Positions 42,161 to 50,207 of a stretch of 64,000 bases of DNA are shown here, piece by piece; positions within the stretch are counted from its first letter, which is position 1, and every line of letters starts with the position of its first letter. Location of the stretch: assembly GCA_944380545.1 (NCBI GenBank), contig CALWHV010000001.1:62001-126000 (forward strand). Reading direction: 5' to 3'. The position numbers and the translations under genes were made by a program. The notes beneath the pieces are model-generated. The model ran no database searches. It was given only the letters and a program-made list of their open reading frames with translations, and was not told where the DNA came from. This stretch comes from an uncultured Eubacterium sp. Lineage in GTDB: Bacteria > Bacillota > Clostridia > Oscillospirales > Acutalibacteraceae.

Positions 42161-45100
42161 ATGAGCTGCATATCAGAAATATTTAAAAACAGCGCGGAAT
42201 TTATGCGCCTGTGCTCCGCTGAGGGGGCGCGCGGCGCGGTGGGGATCTCCGATTCCGTCAAGCCCGCGATGATACATTCGCTTTCGCTCTGCTGCAAAGG
42301 CAGGGCTTTTGTCATTACGCCGGACGAGGCTTCGGCGGCGCGGCTCACGCAGGATCTTTCGGCTTTCGGTCAGGAAGCGGTGCTGCTGCCGAACCGCGAG
42401 CTGAATTTTGACAATATAGAGGGCGCATCGCGCGAGTTTGAGCATATCCGTCTGGGCGCGCTTGCCAGGATCTCCGGCAGCAGGGCGGGCGTTGCGGTTT
42501 GCAGCGCAGCCTCCGCCTGCCTTTTTACGATGCCGCCGCAGGAGCTGAAAAAGCGCACGCTTGTGATAACCGAGGGCAGCGAGATGGGGCTTGAGGAGCT
42601 TGAGCGCGCGCTCGTTTTTGCCGGATATTCAAGATACGAGCAGGTTGAGGGGCCGGCGCAGTTTGCCGTTCGCGGCGGGATCGCGGATATTTTTCCGCCC
42701 GGCAGCGTCAATCCCGTGCGCCTTGAATTTTGGGGAAACACCGTTGATTCGATGTATTATTTCGACCCCGTTTCGCAGCGGCGCGTATCAAAGGCAAAAA
42801 GCGCAAGGCTCATCCCGTGCTTCGAGGTGCTTTTTGACCCGTCGGAAAAATTTGCCGAAAGGATAGAATCGCTTGCCGCCTCGCTTCGCGGCAGGCAGAT
42901 CGCCGCGCGCGAATGGCTGCTTGAGGATGCAAATGCGCTTCGCAGCGGCGGCGCACCGGCAGGCAGGGATAAATATCTGCCGCTGGCCTATTCCTCAAAG
43001 GGCGTTTTTGATTATATGGAGCCGGGCGATCTGCTGATAGTTTGCGAAAGCGCCAAGGTAAAGGAAAATATGCGGGCTGCCGGCGAGTTTTGGAAAATGC
43101 AGATTTCGGGCGCGCTGCGCGACTACCGCCTCTGCCGCTCGCTGGACAGATTTTCGCTCGATTTCACTCAGCTCACCGGCGAGTACGCCGAAAGGGGCGC
43201 CGTCTATCTTGATTCGCTTGCCCGCGGCTCGTTTGACACGCCCGTGTCCGTGCTTGCCGATATGCGCACGCAGAGCTTCGGCAAATGGAGCGGCAGGGTA
43301 AGCGAGCTTGAGGAGGAGCTGCGCCCGCTTTTAAAGGCGGGAAACACCGTTTGCGTTATGGCGGGCACGGAAAGAAGCGCCCGCGCGCTTTGGCAGGATC
43401 TGGAAAACGACGGGATAAGGGCTGTTTTTTCGCCCTCTCTGCCGCAGAGCTTCACGAGCGGCGCGGTAAATGTTACCACGGGCAGCGCGGGCGGCGGCTT
43501 CAGGATAGCCGATATGCGCTTTGCGCTGTTCACCCATTCGCGCTTTTCGCAGAAGCCTGCTTCAAAAAAACGCGCGCGGATGAAAAACGCCGTCCGCTCG
43601 CTTGACGAGCTTTCACCCGGCGACTATGTTGTGCACGCCGTTCACGGGATAGGTGTTTTCTGCGGCATCCAGGCGCTTGAGATAAACAAGGTAAAAAAGG
43701 ATTATATAAAGATCTCCTACGCCAAGGGCGACGCGCTTTATGTGCCGGTAACGCAGCTTGACCTGGTTTCAAAATACACCGCCCCGGGCGACGGCGGCAG
43801 CGTTAAGATAAACCGCCTGGGCGGCACGGAATGGAAAAAAACAAAGCAGCGCGTGCGCGAATCCGTAAAGGATATGGCAAAGGAGCTTATTGCGCTTTAC
43901 GCCAAGCGTATGAGCACAAAGGGCTACGCCTTTTCGCCGGACAGCGACCTTCAGCGCGATTTTGAGCTGCGCTTTGCATATGACGAAACGGAGGATCAGC
44001 TTCGCTGCGCCGACGAGATAAAGCACGATATGGAGCGCCCCGTGCCTATGGAGCGGCTGCTGTGCGGCGATGTGGGCTTCGGAAAAACGGAGGTTGCGCT
44101 GCGCGCGGCTTTCAAATGCGTAAGCGAGGGCAAGCAGTGCGCCGTGCTGGTGCCCACCACGGTGCTGGCTATGCAGCATTTCAACACGGCAAGGGAGCGT
44201 ATGCAGCCCTATCCCATAACGGTTGAGATGCTTTCGCGCTTTGTTGGCAGAGACAGGCAAAAGGAGATAATAAAGGGCGTTGCAAGCGGCGAGGTGGAGC
44301 TGCTTATCGGCACGCACAGGATGATAAGCAAGGATATACGCTTTAAGGATCTGGGGCTGCTGATAATCGACGAGGAGCAGCGCTTCGGCGTTGCGCAAAA
44401 GGAAAAGCTCAAAAAGCGCTTTCCGAGGGTGGATGTGCTCACCCTTTCCGCCACGCCTATACCGCGCACGCTGAATATGGCTATGAGCGGCATACGCGAT
44501 ATGAGCGTGCTTGAGGAGGCTCCCGCCGACCGTCTGCCCGTGCAGACCTATGTTATGGAATATGATTTTGACATCCTGCGCGAGGCGATGGAGCGCGAGC
44601 TTGACCGCGGCGGCCAGTGCTACTATCTGCACAACAATATAGAGACGATAGACGGCGTTGCCGCAAGGATTGCAAGGGCGCTGCCGCAGGCGCGCGTAGC
44701 CGTTGCGCACGGGCAGATGACCCAGGAGCAGCTCAGCGACATATGGGCAAGCGTTGTAAACGGCGAAACGGATATTCTTGTTTGCACCACCATAATAGAA
44801 ACCGGCGTGGATGTGGCGAATGTAAACACGCTGATAATTGAAAATGCAGACCGTATGGGCCTTGCCCAGCTTCACCAGATACGCGGCAGGGTGGGCAGAA
44901 GCTCGCGGCGGGCTTTTGCCTATCTTACCTTTATGCGCGACAGGCAGATGAGCGAAACGGCTCAGAAGCGGCTTGAGGCGATAAGGGAATACACGGAATT
45001 CGGCTCCGGCTTCAAGATAGCTATGCGCGATCTTGAGATTCGCGGCGCGGGCGATCTGCTCGGAGGCAGGCAGCACGGCCATATGCAGGCTGTGGGCTAC

Positions 45101-45652
45101 GATATGTACCTGAAGCTGCTTGCAGACGCCGTAGCCGAGCAAAAGGGCGAGCTCAGGCAGGAGGACGAGGAGCGCGAGTGCCTGATAGATCTGCCCGTTG
45201 AGGCGCATATACCGGAGGGATATATTGATTCCACGCCGCAGCGCCTTTCAATGTATAAGCGCATAGCAGCCGTGCGCACGGATGCGGACGCAAACGATGT
45301 GCTCGACGAGCTGCGCGACCGCTTCGGCGACCCGCCCGCGTCAATAACGGGTCTGCTTCAGATAGCGCTGCTCAGAAACAGCGCCGTTGCCGCAGGGGTA
45401 TACGAGATAACGCAGCGAAGCTCCGCCGTGCTGCTTTATATGAGCGCGCCCGATGTGCGCTATGCAACCGAGCTCAACAAAAAATTCAAGGGGCGCGTTA
45501 TGCTCTCCGCCGCCAAAAAGCCCTATATTGCCGTTAAGCCGGAGGATACCGATGTGCTCGGCACCGTTAAAGCCGCGCTTGAGATTATGATTGCCGTAAG
45601 GGAAAAGATAGAGGGCGAAAACGAAGGCGGCGCGCAGGGCGAAAACGCATAA
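42161..45652 (+). CDS. mfd: transcription-repair coupling factor
   Basis: A 1163-residue superfamily 2 translocase. The N-terminal UvrB-like region (about 1-450), the RNA polymerase-interacting domain (LSPGDYVVHAVHGIGVFCGI), Walker A in CGDVGFGKTEVALRAAFK, DEEQ box in LLIIDEEQRFGV, and the TRG motif with RGRVGRSSRRAFAYL are all visible. The C-terminal inhibitory domain is present. It removes RNA polymerase stalled at lesions and recruits UvrA. The start at 42161 has GCGAGGAT upstream; an earlier ATG at 42122 has no clear site. Confidence 0.95.
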   Translation: MSCISEIFKNSAEFMRLCSAEGARGAVGISDSVKPAMIHSLSLCCKGRAFVITPDEASAARLTQDLSAFGQEAVLLPNRELNFDNIEGASREFEHIRLGALARISGSRAGVAVCSAASACLFTMPPQELKKRTLVITEGSEMGLEELERALVFAGYSRYEQVEGPAQFAVRGGIADIFPPGSVNPVRLEFWGNTVDSMYYFDPVSQRRVSKAKSARLIPCFEVLFDPSEKFAERIESLAASLRGRQIAAREWLLEDANALRSGGAPAGRDKYLPLAYSSKGVFDYMEPGDLLIVCESAKVKENMRAAGEFWKMQISGALRDYRLCRSLDRFSLDFTQLTGEYAERGAVYLDSLARGSFDTPVSVLADMRTQSFGKWSGRVSELEEELRPLLKAGNTVCVMAGTERSARALWQDLENDGIRAVFSPSLPQSFTSGAVNVTTGSAGGGFRIADMRFALFTHSRFSQKPASKKRARMKNAVRSLDELSPGDYVVHAVHGIGVFCGIQALEINKVKKDYIKISYAKGDALYVPVTQLDLVSKYTAPGDGGSVKINRLGGTEWKKTKQRVRESVKDMAKELIALYAKRMSTKGYAFSPDSDLQRDFELRFAYDETEDQLRCADEIKHDMERPVPMERLLCGDVGFGKTEVALRAAFKCVSEGKQCAVLVPTTVLAMQHFNTARERMQPYPITVEMLSRFVGRDRQKEIIKGVASGEVELLIGTHRMISKDIRFKDLGLLIIDEEQRFGVAQKEKLKKRFPRVDVLTLSATPIPRTLNMAMSGIRDMSVLEEAPADRLPVQTYVMEYDFDILREAMERELDRGGQCYYLHNNIETIDGVAARIARALPQARVAVAHGQMTQEQLSDIWASVVNGETDILVCTTIIETGVDVANVNTLIIENADRMGLAQLHQIRGRVGRSSRRAFAYLTFMRDRQMSETAQKRLEAIREYTEFGSGFKIAMRDLEIRGAGDLLGGRQHGHMQAVGYDMYLKLLADAVAEQKGELRQEDEERECLIDLPVEAHIPEGYIDSTPQRLSMYKRIAAVRTDADANDVLDELRDRFGDPPASITGLLQIALLRNSAVAAGVYEITQRSSAVLLYMSAPDVRYATELNKKFKGRVMLSAAKKPYIAVKPEDTDVLGTVKAALEIMIAVREKIEGENEGGAQGENA

Positions 45653-45670
45653 AAACAAAAAAACGGCATA

Positions 45671-45711
45671 AAAAAACACCTTTTGGGCATAATGCTCTTG
45701 AGGTGTTTTTT
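45671..45711 (+). terminator. mfd terminator enclosing the next gene's ribosome binding site
   Basis: AAAAAACACCT (45671-45681) pairs with AGGTGTTTTTT (45701-45711) over 11 perfect bases, and an inner GGGCAT/ATGCTC pairs with one G-U. The 3' arm holds the GAGGTG Shine-Dalgarno of the gene starting at 45712 and ends in a T tract. The hairpin can therefore act both as a terminator and as a block to translation initiation. Confidence 0.75.
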
Positions 45712-46404
45712 ATGTCTACCGAATCAAGAAGAAAAGAACCGTCAAAAAAGCTTAAAATAGCGTTTTCCGCCGTTTGCCTTTCGATTATCGCCGTGGGCGC
45801 GGTCGTGTATTTTTCAACCGCCGGCACAAGCGATGTTGCCGAGCCCACCACGATAGCGGAAACCACCACCGAGGTGCAGCGCGCCGTAACCGTTAAGGAG
45901 ACCACTACCGCCGCGCCCTCCACCGCCGCGCCTGAAACAACGAAGCCGCAGGCGGAGGATACCTCTATGCGCCAGAGCGAGGAGAACACGCCCTATAAGG
46001 GCAGCTACGAATATCCGCTGGGCGAGAGTATGCTCCAGGGCTTTTCGCGCCAGCCGGTCAAGAACGAAACGATGGGCGACTACCGCAGCCACACCGCCGT
46101 TGATTTCAGCGGCGAGGCGGGCAGCGCGGTGAACGCCGTGAACGACGGGCTTGTTATGGATGTTTACAACGACCCGCTTTTGGGCCTCACCGTGCAGATA
46201 GACCACGGCGGGAAGCTGGTGGCGTACTACTGCGGGATGGACAGCGTTTCCGTTAAAGCCGGCGGCAGGGTGGACCGCGGCCAGCAGATAGGCACGCTCG
46301 GCAAGGTGCCGTTTGAGGCAAGCCTTGAGAGCCATTTGCATTTTGAAACGCGCCTGGACGGCGAATATGTAGACCCGCTCAGCGTTATGGGCAAAACGGA
46401 ATAA
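45712..46404 (+). CDS. SpoIIQ-like LytM/M23 domain protein
   Basis: A 230-residue single-pass membrane protein: one helix at about residues 15-35, a Thr/Pro-rich linker and a C-terminal M23 (LytM) domain. Zinc motifs are HTAVD (H around 127) and HLHFET (around 208), so both ligand sets of M23 enzymes are present, unlike Bacillus SpoIIQ which lacks one. The domain pattern GDYRSHTAVDFSGEAGSAV matches forespore SpoIIQ of Clostridia, which forms the channel with SpoIIIAH. A general cell-wall endopeptidase is the alternative. The hairpin covering its ribosome site is discussed separately. Confidence 0.75.
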   Translation: MSTESRRKEPSKKLKIAFSAVCLSIIAVGAVVYFSTAGTSDVAEPTTIAETTTEVQRAVTVKETTTAAPSTAAPETTKPQAEDTSMRQSEENTPYKGSYEYPLGESMLQGFSRQPVKNETMGDYRSHTAVDFSGEAGSAVNAVNDGLVMDVYNDPLLGLTVQIDHGGKLVAYYCGMDSVSVKAGGRVDRGQQIGTLGKVPFEASLESHLHFETRLDGEYVDPLSVMGKTE

Positions 46405-46414
46405 TCAGGCGAAA

Positions 46415-46925
46415 TGATGCTTCTTAGCGGTCCGCAGGTTGCGGACCCTACGCGTCGTCGAAATTCATACAATTCCGTTCGCAACCGCCGAATGAAAACG
46501 GTGTTGTTTCACTAAACATCGCGTAGGGGCTGCGTCGTTGAAATTCATACATTTCCGTTCGCGACCGCCGAATGAAAAATTTGTTGTTTTACTAAACACC
46601 GCGTAGGGGCTGCTATCAGCAGCCCGCCAACGAAACGCAAATTCGGCGATTGCTCACTTCAAGTATGAATTTCTCCTCTCCCCAAAAGCCTTACGGCTTT
46701 CGGGAGCCCCGATGCGACCGCTAAAAAGCGTTATATCGGTGATTGCTCGCTCTTAGCGGTCCGCAGATTGCGGACCCTACGCGGGGCTGTTGAGGCTTGT
46801 GCTTTCGGGGGCCCCGATTGTTCATAGAATTCCGTTCGCAACCGCCGAATGAAAACGGTGTTGTTTCACTAAACATCGCGTAGGGGATGCTATCAGCAGC
46901 CCGCCGAAAGTGTGTCATCGCCGAA
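46415..46925. repeat. dispersed intergenic repeat cluster
   Basis: No gene lies between 46405 and 46965. Modules: GGTCCGC/GCGGACC with ctacgcg (about 46428-46455), three diverged gaaattcata(c)a/cattccgttcgc units, GGGGCTGCT/AGCAGCCC (about 46603-46624), CCCCAAAAGCC/GGCTTTCGGG (about 46680-46706), a second GGTCCGC/GCGGACC (about 46757-46780) and a mismatched GGATGCT/AGCAGCC copy (about 46882-46902). Confidence 0.85.
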
Positions 46926-46965
46926 TGAAAATTATGTTGTTTGCGTCCGCGTTTTGCGGGCGCTT

Positions 46966-47523
46966 TTATTTTATTCTTTTTATCCTTTCGCCGCGCACGA
47001 GGAAGGCGCGCTCGGCGGCGTCGATCATCGGCTCGTCGCTTATATTATCCGTGTAAAATTCGTCTATTCTTGCGTTGGGGTAAAGCTGACGGAAGCGGCT
47101 CGGCTTGTTCGCGCCGAAATTGAGGTATTCCACCTCAAGGCTCTGCCTGTTTATCACGGAGCTGATGCAGCTTGTGCCGAGACGGCGGCACACCGGCTCC
47201 ATAACAACATCAAAGGAGGCGGTGATGATAACATCGTCCGCGCGCGGCGAATACCATTTTTTAAGCTTTTTCATATGGCCGCGCCAAAAATCCTCAACAA
47301 GCCTTTCGGGCTGTGAAAAGCTGCACAGATATTCGTGCGCGTAGCGGCGCAGCCCCGCCTCCAGCCTTTCAAGCGGCATCCTGCCCAGCTTATAAAGCGC
47401 GGCGTAGCGCAGCACGGGGGCGATAAAGCGTATCGTTTTCGGCTCGTACCTCAGGGCAAAAAGATAGAGGTCAAGCACGCTCTCGCCGGAATAAATCGTG
47501 TTGTCAAAATCAAGCACGCGCAT
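46966..47523 (-). CDS. HAD-family phosphatase
   Basis: A 185-residue protein. LDFDNTIYSGESVLDLYLFA is HAD motif I (DxDxT), DDVIITASFDVVMEPV holds motif II (Ser/Thr near I-I-T-A-S), and FYTDNISDEPMID the motif IV acidic pair. This pattern fits the phosphoserine phosphatase-like HAD-IB group that acts on small phosphoesters. It ends the three-gene minus-strand unit, 5 bases after the acyltransferase gene. A longer in-frame start to 47583 lies inside the acyltransferase gene and lacks a site; ATG 47523 has AAGG upstream. Confidence 0.8.
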   Translation of the reverse strand: MRVLDFDNTIYSGESVLDLYLFALRYEPKTIRFIAPVLRYAALYKLGRMPLERLEAGLRRYAHEYLCSFSQPERLVEDFWRGHMKKLKKWYSPRADDVIITASFDVVMEPVCRRLGTSCISSVINRQSLEVEYLNFGANKPSRFRQLYPNARIDEFYTDNISDEPMIDAAERAFLVRGERIKRIK

Positions 47524-47527
47524 AGCA

Positions 47528-48811
47528 TCAGCCTTCGGCAAGGGCGCGGGTGTATTTTTCAAGCAGGTCAAAGAAGCGCTCAACTATCTCCTCGTCCTGC
47601 TCGTTGCCGCGCACGCACATAGAAAAGGTGAGCGCGCCGCGCATTGTGGTAACGGAGAGCAACGCGTAGGGCTTGTATTTAACGGCGCCGCTCATAAAGC
47701 CGCTCACCGGCTCAAGCGAGCCGAGCGCAAGCTTTTTGTGATCCAGCACGCCTATGTTGCTCATCGCCATCAGCGGGTTTGAATAGCCTATTTTAACTAT
47801 CTCCTCGCTTGCCGCCTGCGGCAGTATCCTGTAGCCGAGCGAAAGCAGCGGCAGCCCGTGCAGGCCTATGAAGCGGTCGCTTTTAAAGCGGTTAACGCTT
47901 TCTATCGTGAAGCGCAGCGTTTCAAAAACATCCCTGCCGCGGCGCGGCACGCGGCACTGCATCCACGCCGTGTGGTTGGTAACGCCCGTGTCGGAGCTGT
48001 CCTTCAAATGGCGGCGCAGGTCTATCGCGCAGGAGATGGAGATCTCCTCGTTTTCGCCGAAGCCGGCAAGCTCGTAAATGCTGTGGAAATAGGCGGCGGT
48101 AAGCATATCGTTTACCGTTGCGCCGTGCGCCTTTCCCGCCTTTTTGAGCCTTTGCAGCAGCTCCGGCTCCAGGGTGCGGCGCGCTATGAACGAGCGGTCG
48201 CGTATATTGTCCGGCGTGAGGGGAAAGGCATGACTGTCGCGCGCGTTTATGTTTCTGTAAAGGCTTTTTGCCATATGCTTTTCGGAGGGCGAAAAATCCT
48301 CGTAAACGGATTCGTAGGAGCGCGTGCCGGTCTTAAGATCTATCGGGCTTGCCTTGCCGCTTACATAATCGCTGTAATTTTTGCACAGCGCGTTTATGAA
48401 ATACTTAAGGTCGCCGCCGTCCATACACATATGGTTTTCAACTATCAGCAGCACGCTCTTTTTACCGCAGCGAAGCAGCGCCGCGTTGAGCTGCACCTTT
48501 GCGTCCGTAGGGATATGGCGGGTCAGGAACTTATCTATCTCGCCGTCAAGCTCCTCGGGCGCAACCTCCTTAACGGTCAGAATATCGTCCGCCGTGTAGT
48601 CGTTCACCTGCCAGTAGGGGCGCACATGGTTGTCAACAAAAGAGGAGTGCAGCACCGGCGCCTTTTCAAAAAAGCATACCAGCACGGTCTTGAGCGCCTC
48701 GGCGTCTATCTCGCCCTCGTAGTCAAGCTCAACATGCACCATCCTGTCGTTATAATCGCGAAACAGATAGTGCATCTTGTCCCAAAGCTCCGCATTCAGT
48801 CTTCGTTCCAA
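47528..48811 (-). CDS. condensation-fold acyltransferase (HxxxDG type)
   Basis: A 427-residue protein with the chloramphenicol acetyltransferase/condensation fold. VENHMCMDGGDLKYF carries H-x-x-x-D-G, the catalytic motif shared with WES/DGAT, PapA5 and NRPS condensation domains. Further on, EISISCAIDLRRHL and SNIGVLDHKKL (the strand near N-x-G) match. It probably transfers acyl groups to an alcohol or amine. The gene overlaps the upstream membrane-protein gene and is followed by the HAD gene. No thiolation or adenylation domain is present, so this is not an NRPS module. Confidence 0.75.
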   Translation of the reverse strand: MERRLNAELWDKMHYLFRDYNDRMVHVELDYEGEIDAEALKTVLVCFFEKAPVLHSSFVDNHVRPYWQVNDYTADDILTVKEVAPEELDGEIDKFLTRHIPTDAKVQLNAALLRCGKKSVLLIVENHMCMDGGDLKYFINALCKNYSDYVSGKASPIDLKTGTRSYESVYEDFSPSEKHMAKSLYRNINARDSHAFPLTPDNIRDRSFIARRTLEPELLQRLKKAGKAHGATVNDMLTAAYFHSIYELAGFGENEEISISCAIDLRRHLKDSSDTGVTNHTAWMQCRVPRRGRDVFETLRFTIESVNRFKSDRFIGLHGLPLLSLGYRILPQAASEEIVKIGYSNPLMAMSNIGVLDHKKLALGSLEPVSGFMSGAVKYKPYALLSVTTMRGALTFSMCVRGNEQDEEIVERFFDLLEKYTRALAEG

Positions 48812-49602
48812 TGCTCAGCCACCTCCCGTGCGATTTTTTTGTTCCTTATAATGAGCGCAGCCGCTATCGCAGCGTCAATCAAAAGCGAGAGCGGTATCAT
48901 CACCCAGCCGGGCGACCAGGGCAGCAGGCCCGCCGCGCCGCCGATAATGTAGATCATTGCGGTGAAAGCCGGAATATACGCCAGATAATAGATGACGGCA
49001 AGCTTTTTGCCCGTTGCGGCAAGATAGATGCTGTCTGCCGCAAAAACGGCGGCAACTCCGGCGATAACGAAGAGCCAGCTGTGCGGAATATGCAGCACAG
49101 CCATTGAAAACAGAAACGCAGCCACCGCCGCAAGCATAACGGCAAAAGCAAGCAGCAGCCTTGCAAATATGTGGAAAACGCGGCGCAGAGAGGTTATCTT
49201 TTTTACGCCGAGCCCCAAAAGATAGCAGAGCCAGAGCAAAATGCCGTCCACAATGATAACCCAGGTGCTGCCCCAGGAATCCGTGGCAAAGCTCACGGCA
49301 AGATACACGATGAGCAGCAGCAGTATGAACACCGCCGAGCCGGCGGCGTTGAAGACGGCGGCGCGCTTTGCTTTTTTCTTTTCCGCCGCCGCGCGCGCAT
49401 ATGCGGCATAGTCGCCGTCAAGGCGCGGATATTCGCTGATGATAAGGTCCTCGCGCACCTTTTTGTCCTTTATTCCGCGCTTTTCGGTAATTTCGTCGCG
49501 CTCGCGCATCTCGTCAAGTATTTTGCGCTTAAAGGAAAACAGCACCTTGTCGCCCGGCGAATCCGGCAGGCAGCGCTCTATGTATTCGATATATCTGTCC
49601 AA
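48796..49602 (-). CDS. membrane protein with N-terminal HAAS-like domain
   Basis: About 268 residues: a charged N-terminal cytosolic region of 90 residues (DRYIEYIERCLPDSPGDKVL to ISEYPRL), which has the helical form of HAAS/DUF1700-type permease prefix domains, then six hydrophobic helices (for example AVFILLLLIVYLAVSF) and a short basic tail. Its end overlaps the acyltransferase start, so the three genes form one operon. A TTG at 49602 with AGGGGTGA upstream is preferred over the longer TTG at 49626. The substrate or role is not known; it could be a lipid or glycan exporter partner of the acyltransferase. Confidence 0.65.
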   Translation of the reverse strand: MDRYIEYIERCLPDSPGDKVLFSFKRKILDEMRERDEITEKRGIKDKKVREDLIISEYPRLDGDYAAYARAAAEKKKAKRAAVFNAAGSAVFILLLLIVYLAVSFATDSWGSTWVIIVDGILLWLCYLLGLGVKKITSLRRVFHIFARLLLAFAVMLAAVAAFLFSMAVLHIPHSWLFVIAGVAAVFAADSIYLAATGKKLAVIYYLAYIPAFTAMIYIIGGAAGLLPWSPGWVMIPLSLLIDAAIAAALIIRNKKIAREVAEHWNED

Positions 49603-49757
49603 CTCATCACCCCTGTGAACCGGCAAAGCCGAAATAAGAATATTTTAATACAATTTAATTATATCACAAATGCGCGGCAAAACACAATTAAAATATTTTA
49701 CGATTGCTTATTATTGCACAAATATTGCCCGCATAAATATTGCCCAAAAGAATTTTG

Positions 49758-49810
49758 TTGACAAACGGCGGCTTGAGTGCTATGCTATACATAGAGGCTC
49801 TATGTATAGC
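49758..49810 (+). promoter_or_regulatory. PadR promoter and operator
   Basis: TTGACA (49758-49763), 17 bases, TATGCT (49781-49786). The 27-base perfect inverted repeat GCTATACATAGAG-G-CTCTATGTATAGC (49784-49810) overlaps the -10 box and covers the start site. Similar symmetric sites serve PadR regulators, suggesting autorepression. Confidence 0.8.
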
Positions 49811-49880
49811 CGGAGGAATCTTGCGCACACCGTATGTTATATACGAAAAAATATAAACCACAGCGAAAGGAGCGTTGAAA

Positions 49881-50207
49881 TTGAACATAAGCAAGGAGCT
49901 GCTCAGCGGAAGCACGCCGATGCTGGTGCTGTCCGTTCTCAAAAACGAGGATATGTACGGCTACGCCGTTATCCGCGAGCTTGAAAGGCGCAGCGAAAAT
50001 GTGTTTTCGCTTAAGGAGGGCACGCTTTATCCCATCCTGCACGCGCTTGAAAAGGAGCGCCTGGCGGAGAGCTATTGGGTAACTGCGGACGGAAGAAAAA
50101 GAAAATATTACCGCATAACACGGAAAGGAGAGAAGCGCCTTGCTGAAAAGGAGCTTGAGTTCAAGCAGTTCAGCGCAGCGGTGGGTAAGGTGCTCAATTA
50201 CGCCTGA
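49881..50207 (+). CDS. PadR-family transcriptional regulator
   Basis: A 108-residue winged helix. TPMLVLSVLKNEDMYGYAVI is the PadR opening, RSENVFSLKEGTLYPILHAL the second part of the HTH, and ADGRKRKYYRITRKGEKRL the wing. The short tail lacks the second PadR dimer domain, as in small PadR-s1 members. AAAGGAG is 8 bases before TTG 49881, favoured over TTG 49875. The stop overlaps the next gene start by one base, so regulator and HAAS protein are coupled. The palindrome upstream indicates autoregulation. Confidence 0.9.
   Translation: MNISKELLSGSTPMLVLSVLKNEDMYGYAVIRELERRSENVFSLKEGTLYPILHALEKERLAESYWVTADGRKRKYYRITRKGEKRLAEKELEFKQFSAAVGKVLNYA

Noticed and set aside
43769..45208. A 479-residue frame antisense to mfd
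   Set aside because: Shadow frame with no start signal; mfd is intact on the other strand.
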